DNA of 64,000 bases from an uncultured Collinsella sp. (GCA_958427355.1 CAUACA010000008.1:1-64000); one strand, 5' to 3'; counted from the stretch's first letter, positions 46,659-56,240 are shown. The notes: generated by a model from the sequence alone, not told the origin. Made by a program: numbers and translations.

Positions 46659-47572
46659 CGTTTTTGTTTGCCGGCCAGGGTGCCCAGCACCCCGCGATGG
46701 GCGTCGACTTGATCGAGACATCGCCGGCGGCCGCCGAGGTGTTCGCCATTGCCGATGAGGTGCGCCCGGGGACGAGCGAGCAGTGCCGGAGCGCCTCCAA
46801 GGAGGAGCTCTCGCAGACCGAGAACACTCAGCCTTGCGTGTTCGTGCACGACCTGGCTGTCGCCGTCGCCCTGCGCGAGCGCGGCGTAGTGCCTGCCGCC
46901 TGTGCGGGATTCTCGCTGGGCGAGGTCGCTGCACTCACCTTTGCGGGGGCATTCGATACGCAAGCGGGTTTTGAGCTTGTGTGTGAGCGCGCGGCATTGA
47001 TGGCCACGGCGGCCGAGCGTCACCCCGGCGGCATGCGCGCCGTCATCAAACTTGATGCTGCGCAAGTCGAGAACCTGGCTGCGCAGGCCGGCGAGGACTG
47101 CTGGCCGGTCAACTACAACAGTCCGCAGCAGACGGTTGTGGCCGGAGCGTCCGAGGCGCTGCAGGAGCTCGACGTCCTAGTAAAAGAGGCCGGCGGCCGC
47201 GCTATGAAAGTCGCGGTGTCGGGTGCATTCCATAGCCCATATATGGCAGAGGCGACCGAGGGGCTGGCGACGTATATCCAAGCCGGCCACGCGCCGTCTC
47301 CGCTGCTGATTCCGGTCATGGCAAACATGACGGCGGCGCCCTATCCGGCGGACCCGCGAGCGGCATCGGATGTCTTGGCCAATCAGGTGAGCCATGCCGT
47401 GCGCTGGGTCGATACGCTGCATGCTCTGCAGGATCAAGGCATCGACACATTTATTGAGGTCGGCCCCGGCAAAACGCTGTCCGGCCTGGTCAAGCGTACG
47501 TTGAGCGACGTTCGTGTGTATTCGTGCGAGACGGCCGAGCAAGTCGCAGCTATTGCCGACGAGCTCGCATAG
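46646..47572 (+). CDS. fabD: Malonyl-CoA:ACP transacylase
   Basis: A 308-aa enzyme loading malonyl units onto ACP. It has FLFAGQGAQHPAMG, nucleophile S90 in GFSLGE, the RxxxM arginine in CERAALM and His in SGAFHSPYM. It overlaps fabK by 13 bases; the ATG at 46646 has GAAGGG nine bases upstream, and GTG at 46640 is too close to it. Confidence 0.95.
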   Translation: MGGVAFLFAGQGAQHPAMGVDLIETSPAAAEVFAIADEVRPGTSEQCRSASKEELSQTENTQPCVFVHDLAVAVALRERGVVPAACAGFSLGEVAALTFAGAFDTQAGFELVCERAALMATAAERHPGGMRAVIKLDAAQVENLAAQAGEDCWPVNYNSPQQTVVAGASEALQELDVLVKEAGGRAMKVAVSGAFHSPYMAEATEGLATYIQAGHAPSPLLIPVMANMTAAPYPADPRAASDVLANQVSHAVRWVDTLHALQDQGIDTFIEVGPGKTLSGLVKRTLSDVRVYSCETAEQVAAIADELA

Positions 47573-47602
47573 TCCACAGGGCTGTAACCCGAAAGGAATG
47601 AC

Positions 47603-48376
47603 ATGGGCAACTTGAACAATGGCGCGCTCGAGCGCAACGACTCACGTCGCGTGGCACTGGTCACGGGCGGCTCGCGGGGTATCGGCCGCGCCTGCGCTAT
47701 CGGTCTGGCGGAGGACGGCTTTGATATCGCCGTCGTCTATGCCGGCAGCGTCGAAGCGGCGCGCGAGACGTGCGAAGCCTGCGAGGCCGCTGGTGCCACA
47801 GCTCGCGCATATCAATGCGACGTGGCCGATCCCGCTGCCGTCAACGCGTGCGTGGAAGCGGTCCTCAACGACTTTGGCTCCATTTGGGCGCTCGTCAACA
47901 ACGCTGGCATCACCCGCGATGGCCTGCTCATGCGTATGGGTGATGACGCCTTCGATCGCGTGCTCGATGTCAATCTTAAAGGAACGTTTAACACGACGCG
48001 CGCGCTCACCAAGTCCTTTATGCGCCAGCGCGGCGGCTGCGTCGTCAACATGAGCTCGGTTGTGGGCCTGATGGGCAATGCCGGGCAGGTCAACTACGCT
48101 GCCTCCAAGGCGGGCGTGATCGGCCTGACCAAGGCGGTGGCGCGCGAGCTTGCGCCCCGCGGTGTACGAGTGAACGCGGTCGCCCCCGGGTTTGTCGAGA
48201 CGGATATGACGGCAAAGCTCTCGGAGAAGGTGCGTACGGTAACCGAGGAGCAGATTCCCCTTAAGCGTATGGCGCAGCCCGAAGAGGTGGCCGGTGTGGT
48301 GCGATTTTTAGTGAGCGATGCGGCTGCCTACATTACGGGCGAAGTCGTACGCGTCGACGGCGGAATGGCGATGTAG
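47603..48376 (+). CDS. fabG: 3-oxoacyl-ACP reductase
   Basis: A 257-aa short-chain dehydrogenase using NADPH. The cofactor loop is TGGSRGIGRA (about 21-30), with NNAGITRDGLLMRM, the catalytic Ser in NMSSVVG, and YAASKAG with Tyr and Lys. A 14-residue N-terminal extension (MGNLNNGALERNDS) precedes the fold. The start follows GAAAGGAA. Confidence 0.95.
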   Translation: MGNLNNGALERNDSRRVALVTGGSRGIGRACAIGLAEDGFDIAVVYAGSVEAARETCEACEAAGATARAYQCDVADPAAVNACVEAVLNDFGSIWALVNNAGITRDGLLMRMGDDAFDRVLDVNLKGTFNTTRALTKSFMRQRGGCVVNMSSVVGLMGNAGQVNYAASKAGVIGLTKAVARELAPRGVRVNAVAPGFVETDMTAKLSEKVRTVTEEQIPLKRMAQPEEVAGVVRFLVSDAAAYITGEVVRVDGGMAM

Positions 48377-48415
48377 AAACCAGGGCCGAAGAACGGCTTG
48401 GATGAGGAGACCATG

Positions 48416-49663
48416 ATGGAACAGAGAGTTGCAATCACCGGTATCGGTGCCGTGTCGCCGCTCGGCAACACCGCGCTTGCCACCTGGGCGGCCATGTGCG
48501 CCGGCACGTGCGGCATCGGCCCGATCACGCACTTCGATACCGATGCGTTTGCCGTCAAGGTGGCAGCCGAGGTCAAGGGCTTTGACGGCAACGAGTACTT
48601 TGGCAAGCGTGACGCCAAGCATCTCGACCCCTGCGTTCAGTTTGCGATGGCGGCTTCGGACGAAGCCATGCACGATGCGGGCTTTGATGTCGAAGGCGCC
48701 ATCGATCGCGAGCGCCTGGGCGTCTACGTGGGCTCGGGCGTGGGCGGCATGACGACGCTCGTCGACAACGTCCATACGATTGCCGAACGTGGGCCCCGCC
48801 GCGCATCGCCCTATATGATCGCGATGATGATCCCCAACATGGCATCGGGTAATATCGCAATCCGCCACAAGGCAAAGGGCCCGACCCTGCCCGTGGTGAC
48901 CGCGTGCGCAACCTCGGCCCATGCGGTGGGCGAGGCGTTCCGCGCCATCAAGCACGGCTATGCCGACGCGATCCTCGCGGGCGGCGCCGAGGCTGCAATT
49001 ATCCCCGATGCCGTTGCGGGCTTTACGTCCTGCCGCGCATTGACCACCAACCCCGATCCCGCGACGGCCTGCCGTCCGTTCGATGCAGACCGCGACGGCT
49101 TTGTGATGGGCGAGGGCGCCTGCGTGCTGGTACTCGAGAGCATGGAACATGCGCAGGCGCGCGGTGCGCACATTTATGCCGAGGTCGTGGGCTACGGCAA
49201 CACCGATGATGCCTATCACATCACGAGTCCTGATCCCGAGGCTGCCGGCATTGCCCGCGCGATATCGCTGGCGGTGACCGAGGGCGACGTCAAGCCTTCC
49301 GAGGGTCTCTACATCAATGCCCACGGCACCTCGACCAAGCTTAACGATTCGTCCGAGACGGCGGGCATTAAGCGTGCACTCGGCGAGGACGCGGCGCGCG
49401 CCGCGCACGTCTCGTCGACAAAGTCGATGACCGGCCACATGATCGGTGCCACGGGCGCCATCGAGGTCATGGCCTGCGCCATGGCGCTCGAACAAGGCGT
49501 GGTGCCGCCGACCATTAACTACCACACGCCCGATCCCGCCTGCGATCTTGACTACACGCCCAATCGCGCGGTTCGCGCCGACCTTACCTGGGCGCTTTCG
49601 ACCAACCTGGGCTTTGGCGGACACAACGCCGCCATCGCGCTGCGTAGATATACGAGGAGCTAG
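48416..49663 (+). CDS. fabF: Beta-ketoacyl-ACP synthase II
   Basis: A 415-aa elongating condensing enzyme. The nucleophile is C164 in VVTACATSAHA, with the two histidines in INAHGTST and KSMTGHMIGATG. The start at 48416 is chosen because GAGGAG is six bases upstream; the ATG at 48413 is only three away. No fabB is present, so FabF probably serves all elongation. Confidence 0.96.
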   Translation: MEQRVAITGIGAVSPLGNTALATWAAMCAGTCGIGPITHFDTDAFAVKVAAEVKGFDGNEYFGKRDAKHLDPCVQFAMAASDEAMHDAGFDVEGAIDRERLGVYVGSGVGGMTTLVDNVHTIAERGPRRASPYMIAMMIPNMASGNIAIRHKAKGPTLPVVTACATSAHAVGEAFRAIKHGYADAILAGGAEAAIIPDAVAGFTSCRALTTNPDPATACRPFDADRDGFVMGEGACVLVLESMEHAQARGAHIYAEVVGYGNTDDAYHITSPDPEAAGIARAISLAVTEGDVKPSEGLYINAHGTSTKLNDSSETAGIKRALGEDAARAAHVSSTKSMTGHMIGATGAIEVMACAMALEQGVVPPTINYHTPDPACDLDYTPNRAVRADLTWALSTNLGFGGHNAAIALRRYTRS

Positions 49664-49666
49664 AGC

Positions 49667-50143
49667 ATGGATTCCAAAAGACTTGCCGAGATAGCCGATG
49701 TTATGGAGGACCGCGGCCTCACGCGCGTACGCGTTGAGGAGCCCGATGGCACCGCGGTCGAACTCGAGCGCGCGAGCGCCGCACAGCCGGTTGCCGTGCC
49801 CATGCCTATGCCGGGTGCCGTGACTGCTCCGGCGGTGGCTCCTGTCGCCATGCCTGCCGCCGCACCGGAGCCCGCCGCGCAGGCGCCTGCCGCCGCACCG
49901 GAGCCCAAGGGCACCGAGGTGACCGCTCCCATGGTCGGCGTGTTCTATGCTGCCCCGGCGCCGGGCGACGAGCCGTTTGTGCACGTGGGCTCCAAGGTCA
50001 AGGCCGGCGAGACCCTCTGCATCATCGAGGCCATGAAGGTTCTCAACGAGGTGACGGCCGAGGCGGATGGCGAGGTGCTCGAGATCTGCGTGGCCGACGG
50101 CGACCTCGTGGAGTTCGGCAGCTGCCTCATGAGGATCGGATAG
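49667..50143 (+). CDS. accB: Biotin carboxyl carrier protein of acetyl-CoA carboxylase
   Basis: A 158-aa protein. A short N-terminal region is followed by a long Ala/Pro linker (about 40-80) and the biotinyl domain with K124 in IIEAMKVLNEV. BirA (43511) attaches biotin to this lysine. It is 3 bases after fabF and adjoins fabZ. Confidence 0.95.
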   Translation: MDSKRLAEIADVMEDRGLTRVRVEEPDGTAVELERASAAQPVAVPMPMPGAVTAPAVAPVAMPAAAPEPAAQAPAAAPEPKGTEVTAPMVGVFYAAPAPGDEPFVHVGSKVKAGETLCIIEAMKVLNEVTAEADGEVLEICVADGDLVEFGSCLMRIG

Positions 50144-50152
50144 GTGATATCC

Positions 50153-50575
50153 ATGAACAAAGAAGAGCTCAAGAAGCTGTTACCGCATCGCGAGCCGATG
50201 CTTTTGCTCGACGAAGCCGAGCTGGTGGGCGACGAGGCCCACGGCAAGATCACGATTACGGGCGACGAATACTTTTTGCAGGGGCATTTTCCGGGAAACC
50301 CGGTGGTCCCCGGCGTGATCCAGTGCGAGATGCTCGCCCAAAACTGCTGCGTGCTGCTGATGGGCGATGAGGAGGCGCGCGGCGCGACGCCGTTCTACAC
50401 GAGTCTGGACAAGGTGCGCTTTAAGCGTCCGGTGCGCCCGGGCGACACGGTGGATCTGGTGTGCTCCATCACGCGTGCGCGCGGGCCGTTCCGCTTTGCG
50501 ACGGGTACCGCGAGCGTCAACGGTGAGGTTTGCTGCCGCGCCGATATGTCTTTTGCACTCATGCACGAAAGTTAA
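50153..50575 (+). CDS. fabZ: 3-hydroxyacyl-ACP dehydratase
   Basis: A 140-aa hot-dog dehydratase. The catalytic H45 is in LQGHFPGNPVVPGV and the acid E59 is in IQCEMLAQ. The ATG at 50153 is favoured; a GTG nine bases earlier directly follows the accB stop. No fabA or fabM was seen in the operon, so the route to unsaturated acids is not evident here. Confidence 0.95.
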   Translation: MNKEELKKLLPHREPMLLLDEAELVGDEAHGKITITGDEYFLQGHFPGNPVVPGVIQCEMLAQNCCVLLMGDEEARGATPFYTSLDKVRFKRPVRPGDTVDLVCSITRARGPFRFATGTASVNGEVCCRADMSFALMHES

Positions 50576-50585
50576 GGAAGGCTCC

Positions 50586-51929
50586 ATGTTCGACAAAGTG
50601 CTCATCGCCAACCGCGGCGAAGTCGCGGTCCGTGTTATCCGCGCGTGCCGCGATATGGGCATCAAGACCGTCGCTGTTTATTCCACGGCCGATGCGGACG
50701 CGCTGCACGTGCAGCTTGCCGACGAGGCGTATTGCATCGGTGGCCCGCGTCTTGCCGAGAGCTACCTCAACGACGATGCCGTGCTCACCTGTGCCGTAAA
50801 GTCGGGAGCTAAGGCAATTCATCCCGGCTATGGCTTCTTTTCCGAGAAGGCGAGCTTCGTGCGCGACTGCGACAAGTATGGCCTGGCGTTTGTTGGTCCT
50901 TCGGCCAAGGTGATCGACAGCATGGGCGACAAGGACGCCGCACGTCGAACGGCTGCCGCGGCGGGCGTGCCCATCGTGCCGGGCTGCGATTTGCTCAAAA
51001 GCCCCGAGGAGGCAACGGCCGAGGCCGAGCGCATTGGCTGTCCCGTGCTCATTAAGGCGCGTGCAGGTGGCGGCGGTCGCGGTATTCGCAAGGTCGAGCG
51101 CGTGGAAGATGCGGCAAAGGCGTTCATCGAGGCGCGTGCCGAGGGCGAGGCCGTCTTTGGCGACGGCGAGTGCTACATGGAGAAGTTCGTCGCGCCGGCG
51201 CACCATGTCGAGGTGCAGATTATGGCCGATAAGCAGGGCCATGTGTTTTCGCTCGGCGAGCGCGAGTGCTCGGTGCAGCGTCGCAACCAAAAGCTAATCG
51301 AGGAGAGCCCCGCGCCGTGCCTCGACGGACACGACGACATTCGTGCTCGCATGCACAAGGCAGCGCGTGACCTGGCTCGTGCCGTCGGCTACGAAGGAGC
51401 CGGTACCATCGAGTTCCTGTATTCGGACGACGGCAATTTCTACTTTATGGAAATGAACACGCGCTTGCAGGTGGAGCATCCGGTTACGGAGTTTGTGACC
51501 GATACCGACTTGGTCAAGTGGCAGCTGCGCGTGGCAGCCGGCCAGCCTCTGCCCTTTGAGCAGGAGGATATGCCGGTCCGCAACCACGCCATGGAGTGCC
51601 GCATCAATGCCGAAACGCCGGACTTTCTGCCGTCATGCGGAACGGTCACCGCGTTGCGTGTGCCGGGTGGTCCGCGCGTGCGCTGGGATTCCGCCATGTT
51701 TACCGGTGCGAAAGTTCCGCCGTACTACGACTCCATGCTTGGCAAGCTCATCGTGTGTGCGCCCACGCGTGACGGCGCCATTCGCAAGATGCGCTCGGCC
51801 CTGGGCGAGCTCGTGATTGAGGGCGTGAGCGAAAACAGCGAGCTTCAGCTCGACGTGCTGGCAAACGACGAGTTCTTGTCGGGCATGTATCACACCGATC
51901 TGATGGGGCATCTCTATGCTGATGAATAG
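50586..51929 (+). CDS. accC: Acetyl-CoA carboxylase biotin carboxylase subunit
   Basis: A 447-aa ATP-grasp enzyme carboxylating biotin. It begins MFDKVLIANRGEVAVRVIRA, has the glycine loop KARAGGGGRGIRKVE and the biotin/bicarbonate-site segment FYFMEMNTRLQVEHPVTE. The start follows TAAGGAAGG. An in-frame upstream extension is not homologous. Confidence 0.97.
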   Translation: MFDKVLIANRGEVAVRVIRACRDMGIKTVAVYSTADADALHVQLADEAYCIGGPRLAESYLNDDAVLTCAVKSGAKAIHPGYGFFSEKASFVRDCDKYGLAFVGPSAKVIDSMGDKDAARRTAAAAGVPIVPGCDLLKSPEEATAEAERIGCPVLIKARAGGGGRGIRKVERVEDAAKAFIEARAEGEAVFGDGECYMEKFVAPAHHVEVQIMADKQGHVFSLGERECSVQRRNQKLIEESPAPCLDGHDDIRARMHKAARDLARAVGYEGAGTIEFLYSDDGNFYFMEMNTRLQVEHPVTEFVTDTDLVKWQLRVAAGQPLPFEQEDMPVRNHAMECRINAETPDFLPSCGTVTALRVPGGPRVRWDSAMFTGAKVPPYYDSMLGKLIVCAPTRDGAIRKMRSALGELVIEGVSENSELQLDVLANDEFLSGMYHTDLMGHLYADE

Positions 51930-53640
51930 AAAAGCGAAGACGGTCAACGTCCTCGAGGGACCGATGACCGAGTCGTGCGCCGAGTTTCCCGCGCGCCACG
52001 TGTTTATCAAGTGCCCGGAGTGCCGCCGCGTGATCGATGAGGCACGCCTACACGACAACCTCGAGGTCTGCCCTCGTTGCGGCAAACACTTTCGCGTGAG
52101 CGGTCGCGCGCGCATGCGCATGACGGTCGACGAGGGCACGTTTGAGGAATGGGATGCCAATCTGGCGCCGGAGGACTTCCTCTCGTTTCCCGGCTATGCC
52201 GACAAGCTCAAGAGCGTGAGCGAGCGTTCGGGCGAGCGCGATGCCGTTGTGTGCGGCAGGGGCAAAATCTGCGGTTGCGATACCGCGCTCTTCTTTATGG
52301 ACGCCAACTTTATGATGGGCTCGATGGGCTCCGTGGTGGGCGAGAAGATCTGTCGCACATTTGAGCGTGCGACCGAGCTGGGATTGCCGGTTGTCGGCTT
52401 TACCGTTTCGGGCGGTGCGCGCATGCAGGAGGGCGTGACCTCGCTTATGCAGATGGCCAAGATTTCTGCGGCGGTTAGGCGCCACAGTGAGGCGGGCGGC
52501 CTGTATGTCACGGTGCTCACCGACCCCACGACCGGAGGCGTAACCGCGAGCTTTGCTATGGAGGGCGACATTATCCTGGCCGAGCCCGATGCCCTGACGG
52601 CATTTGCAGGCCCGCGCGTGATCGAGCAGAACATGCACAAGCGCCTGCCCAAGGGATTCCAGCGCTCCGAGTTTTTGCTGGAGCACGGCTTTTGCGATGC
52701 CGTTGTACCGCGTGGCGAGGTTGCGCTCACGGTAGGCGAGCTGCTGGCGCTGCACGAAGGGCACGCGCCCGGCCTGGGGGCACCGCACGAGATTGTGCAT
52801 ACGGGCCGCCGCGGCAAAAAGCTGGGACATTTGTTCAAGCGCTCGGCCGCACCAAAAACCGCGCTCGAGATTGTCAAGCAGACCCGCTCGGCAGATCGAG
52901 CCACGGCGGGTGAGATGATCTCGCTGGGCCTCGACGGATTTGTGGAGTTGCACGGCGACCGTTACTTTGGCGACGACGCCGCTGTGGTGGCTGGCATTGG
53001 CTGGAAAGACGGACGCCCCGTAACGGTCATCGCCATCGAGCGCGGCACCACGACCAAAGAGCGTATGCGCCGCAACTTTGGCATGGCGCATCCCGAGGGC
53101 TATCGCAAAGCGCGTCGCCTTATGCGCCAGGCCGAAAAGTTTGGTCGACCGGTTCTGTGCCTGGTCGATACTTCGGGTGCGTTTTGCGGCATCGGTGCCG
53201 AGGAGCGCGGCCAGGGCGAGGCGATTGCCCAGAATCTCATGGAGATGAGCGGCCTTAAGACACCGATTGTTTCCGTTGTTACGGGCGAGGGCGGATCCGG
53301 TGGCGCACTGGCGCTGTCCGTGGCTGATCGCATTTTTATGCTTTCGAGCTCGGCCTATTCGGTCGTGAGCCCCGAGGCCTGTGCGTCGATCCTGTGGAAG
53401 GATACCGAGCGCGCGAATGAGGCCGCCGAGGCGCTTAAGCTCACGGCCCCCGATCTGTTGGCGCTCGGCATCATCGACGGCATTGTTGACGATAGGGGCC
53501 TGTCGCATGAGGAGATCGCCGGTGCCGTCATGTCCTCGGCATTTGATGCCTTCGATACGCTTGGGCAGCTCGACGACGCGACCCTCACAAACCTCCGCTA
53601 CGAAAAGTACCGCGCAATCGGTCAGTACCGCACGATGTGA
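51916..53640 (+). CDS. accDA: Fused acetyl-CoA carboxyltransferase beta-alpha (AccD-AccA)
   Basis: A 574-aa protein joining both carboxyltransferase chains. The N-terminal half is AccD: zinc ribbon CPECRRV...CPRCGKHF (about 35-57) and SGGARMQEGVTSLMQMAK. The C-terminal half (from about 300, RSADRATAGEMISLGLDGFVELHGDRYFGDDAAVVAG) is AccA, with GEGGSGGALAL. A short alpha N-terminal region is reduced at the join. It overlaps accC by 14 bases. Separate genes are usual in bacteria; here one frame encodes both without a visible frameshift. Confidence 0.93.
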   Translation: MLMNRKAKTVNVLEGPMTESCAEFPARHVFIKCPECRRVIDEARLHDNLEVCPRCGKHFRVSGRARMRMTVDEGTFEEWDANLAPEDFLSFPGYADKLKSVSERSGERDAVVCGRGKICGCDTALFFMDANFMMGSMGSVVGEKICRTFERATELGLPVVGFTVSGGARMQEGVTSLMQMAKISAAVRRHSEAGGLYVTVLTDPTTGGVTASFAMEGDIILAEPDALTAFAGPRVIEQNMHKRLPKGFQRSEFLLEHGFCDAVVPRGEVALTVGELLALHEGHAPGLGAPHEIVHTGRRGKKLGHLFKRSAAPKTALEIVKQTRSADRATAGEMISLGLDGFVELHGDRYFGDDAAVVAGIGWKDGRPVTVIAIERGTTTKERMRRNFGMAHPEGYRKARRLMRQAEKFGRPVLCLVDTSGAFCGIGAEERGQGEAIAQNLMEMSGLKTPIVSVVTGEGGSGGALALSVADRIFMLSSSAYSVVSPEACASILWKDTERANEAAEALKLTAPDLLALGIIDGIVDDRGLSHEEIAGAVMSSAFDAFDTLGQLDDATLTNLRYEKYRAIGQYRTM

Positions 53641-53656
53641 CAAAGGGACAGCCCGC

Positions 53657-54895
53657 ATGTCATATTGGGAAAGGCGTTCCATGCTACAAGTTTCTAACAC
53701 CTCGTTTACAACGTCGGTTTCATCAAACGCCATGGCCGTGGTGGACTATCTGTCCAAAAGCATGATGTCGGCGCTGCCGTTTATTGTCTGCGCGGCGTTG
53801 TTCCGCACCGTCGCTGTCATTATGGGCGAAGGCATGCTGGGCCTGTGGTCTGCCGATTCCGATATCTATCGCCTGTTCTACAGTTGGCTCTATAACGCCG
53901 GCTACTACTTTTTGCCCATTTATCTTGGTTGGGCGGCCGCCCGCCAGCTCGGTTGCTCGGAGCAGCTGGGCATGATGCTGGGCGGCGTATTGATTGCGCC
54001 CGATCTGCTTAAGCTCGTCGATGCCGCATCGACGACGGGGGCATCGATGACTTCCGTGTATGGTCTGCTTCCCGCGCCGGTCAACGATTACACGACGACT
54101 GTTATTCCGGTTCTCATCTCGGTGCCCGTGCTATGGCGAGTGGAGTGTTTCTTTAAGCGCGTTATCCCTAAGGCCGTGGCGTTTTCGTTTGTTCCGTTTA
54201 CAACCATGCTTGTCATGGTTCCGGTTTCGCTGTGTATCACGGCGCCGGCGGGCAGCTATCTGGGCATGCTGTTGGGCCAGCTTATGTTTATGCTTGGCAA
54301 TTCCGGTGGCATCGTGTCGCTGCTCACGCTCATGGGGCTTGCCGCGGGTTGGGAGTTTCTTAAGATTGCAGGCGTCAGCAACGTTGTCCTATCGCTTGCC
54401 TATGCTCAGTTTATGAGTGTGGGAACGGATTCGTGCATCCTGATCGCCGCGACGATGGTGACGTTCGCCGTTTGGGGCATGCCCTTTGGCGCGTCGCTCC
54501 GCGTTGCGGATAAGGACGAGAAGGCACTCATGCTGGGCTATTCAATCTCGGGTATTCTTGGCGGCGTAAGCGAGCCGGCGCTGTACGGTTGCGGCTTTAA
54601 ATATGGCAGGTGCCTGACGTGCATGGCCATTGGCGGCGCCGTCGGAGGCCTTGTTGCGGCCGTGGGCCACGTTACGGCCTATACCATCGGCATGACGAAT
54701 GTCCTTATGGTCATTGGCTTTGCCACGGGCGGCATCTCGAACCTGCTGTGGTGCTGCGTTGCCGGCGGTGTGGCATTTGCGGTGTCTGCGGCGCTGAGCT
54801 ACTGCTTTGGCGTGGTGCCGGCGCAGGGACAGACGACGGGGGACGGAGCCGATTCACCCGAAACCTCGAAGAGCGTGGCCGAAGCAAGCGCGTAA
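53657..54895 (+). CDS. PTS EIIC-type permease without EIIA or EIIB
   Basis: A 412-aa membrane protein of the glucose/beta-glucoside EIIC superfamily, with about ten hydrophobic segments. The sugar-site motif is GGVSEPALYGCGFKYGR (about 305-320), matching the G-EP motif of these permeases. Starts at 53657 (AAAGGGA eight bases upstream) or 53681 are possible. No phosphorylation domains are fused. It is 16 bp after accDA, so it may be read from the fatty-acid operon. The C-terminus is a polar tail. Confidence 0.82.
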   Translation: MSYWERRSMLQVSNTSFTTSVSSNAMAVVDYLSKSMMSALPFIVCAALFRTVAVIMGEGMLGLWSADSDIYRLFYSWLYNAGYYFLPIYLGWAAARQLGCSEQLGMMLGGVLIAPDLLKLVDAASTTGASMTSVYGLLPAPVNDYTTTVIPVLISVPVLWRVECFFKRVIPKAVAFSFVPFTTMLVMVPVSLCITAPAGSYLGMLLGQLMFMLGNSGGIVSLLTLMGLAAGWEFLKIAGVSNVVLSLAYAQFMSVGTDSCILIAATMVTFAVWGMPFGASLRVADKDEKALMLGYSISGILGGVSEPALYGCGFKYGRCLTCMAIGGAVGGLVAAVGHVTAYTIGMTNVLMVIGFATGGISNLLWCCVAGGVAFAVSAALSYCFGVVPAQGQTTGDGADSPETSKSVAEASA

Positions 54896-54933
54896 ACCTG
54901 TGCGACACAAGGACGATTCCTTTGCCATATTCC

Positions 54934-54968
54934 AAGGCCGTGGCCCGTGTGGGTTGCGGCCTTTTTTG
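54934..54968 (+). terminator. Intrinsic terminator after the EIIC gene
   Basis: AAGGCCG...CCC and GGG...CGGCCTT pair around a short loop, followed by TTTTTG. It ends the fatty-acid/EIIC transcript. Confidence 0.85.
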
Positions 54969-55046
54969 TATCTGGGGGACAAAGTGGCTACACTACAATC
55001 CGTTTGAGCAATAGATATATAGGTAGTACCGTGGGGGCGGATGTAG

Positions 55047-56201
55047 ATGGTCGAGTGGATTGTTAAGCGTGCGCAGGGCGACCGTGCGCGTGTGGGCACG
55101 TTAGCTGGCGTGGTGTGTATTCTCGCCAATGTGGCACTATGCGCTGCGAAGGGCGTAATTGGCGTGCTGTCGGGATCGGTTTCGATTGTGGCGGATGCCA
55201 TGAACAACCTGTCCGATGCCAGCTCGAATATCGTGAGCGTGCTGGGCTTTAAGCTGGCGAGCAAGCCCGCCGACCCCGAGCATCCATACGGCCATGGTCG
55301 CTACGAGTACCTCTCGGGTCTTGTCGTGGCGGCGCTCGTGCTTCTCATTGGCCTTGAACTGGTGAAGTCCTCGTTTGAGCGTATCATCCACCCCGAACCT
55401 GTCGAGTTCTCGCTTGCCCTGGTGGCAGTCCTGGCGCTTTCGATGGTTGTTAAGCTGTGGATGACGGCGCTCAACCAAAAGCTCGGCGACCGTATCGAGT
55501 CCGAGACACTGCATGCGACTGCCCAGGATTCCAAGAACGATGTTCTTGCCACAGGCGCCGTGCTGGCATGTGCAATTGTTTCGCAGGTGACGCACATCAA
55601 TCTTGACGCATGGGTTGGCCTTGCCGTTGGCGCCTATATTGGCTGGAGCGGCTTTGAACTTATTCAAGATACGGTGAGCCCGCTTTTGGGTCAGTCGCCC
55701 GATCCTAAGCTGGTCAAGCACATTCGAGACAAGATCATGAGCTATCCCGGCGTTTTGGGCGTTCACGATTTGATGGTTCACGACTACGGCCCGGGCAGGA
55801 AGTTCGCAAGCGCGCATGCCGAGATGGCGGCCGAGGTCAGTCCGCTGGAAAGTCACGACACGCTCGATAACATTGAGCAGTCGTTTAGGGACGAGGACGG
55901 CATGATCGTCACGCTCCATTACGATCCCATCGTGACCGACGATCCAAAGGTGGCGAGCATGCGCCTGCGTATCAACGCAATGGCTCAGGAGATCGATAAC
56001 CGCCTCTCGATTCACGACCTTCGCTGCGTGCCGGGTCCCACGCACACCAACGTGATCTTTGACTGCGTGCGTCCCTCGGATCTGCAGATGAGTGCCGAAG
56101 ACGTAAAGCACGCGCTGGCACAACGGGTCGAATCGGAATATCCCAAGTCGATTGCCAAGATTACGATCGACGAAGACTACGTAGGACATACCCACGAGTA
56201 G
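55047..56201 (+). CDS. Cation diffusion facilitator family transporter
   Basis: A 384-aa metal/proton antiporter exporting divalent cations (Zn, Co, Fe or Mn). Six membrane segments lie in the first 220 residues. Metal-site motifs are ADAMNNLSDASSN (about 49-61) and ATAQDSKNDVLAT (about 151-163), with HPYGHGR between. A cytosolic C-terminal domain (about 225-384) is longer than in E. coli FieF. The N/D pattern in the metal site (DxxNN, DxxND) is closer to manganese/iron CDFs than zinc ones, a tentative reading. Confidence 0.92.
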   Translation: MVEWIVKRAQGDRARVGTLAGVVCILANVALCAAKGVIGVLSGSVSIVADAMNNLSDASSNIVSVLGFKLASKPADPEHPYGHGRYEYLSGLVVAALVLLIGLELVKSSFERIIHPEPVEFSLALVAVLALSMVVKLWMTALNQKLGDRIESETLHATAQDSKNDVLATGAVLACAIVSQVTHINLDAWVGLAVGAYIGWSGFELIQDTVSPLLGQSPDPKLVKHIRDKIMSYPGVLGVHDLMVHDYGPGRKFASAHAEMAAEVSPLESHDTLDNIEQSFRDEDGMIVTLHYDPIVTDDPKVASMRLRINAMAQEIDNRLSIHDLRCVPGPTHTNVIFDCVRPSDLQMSAEDVKHALAQRVESEYPKSIAKITIDEDYVGHTHE

Positions 56202-56240
56202 GGCTGTGCCGGCAAAGCAGGTTATGCAGAAGGGGAGAGC

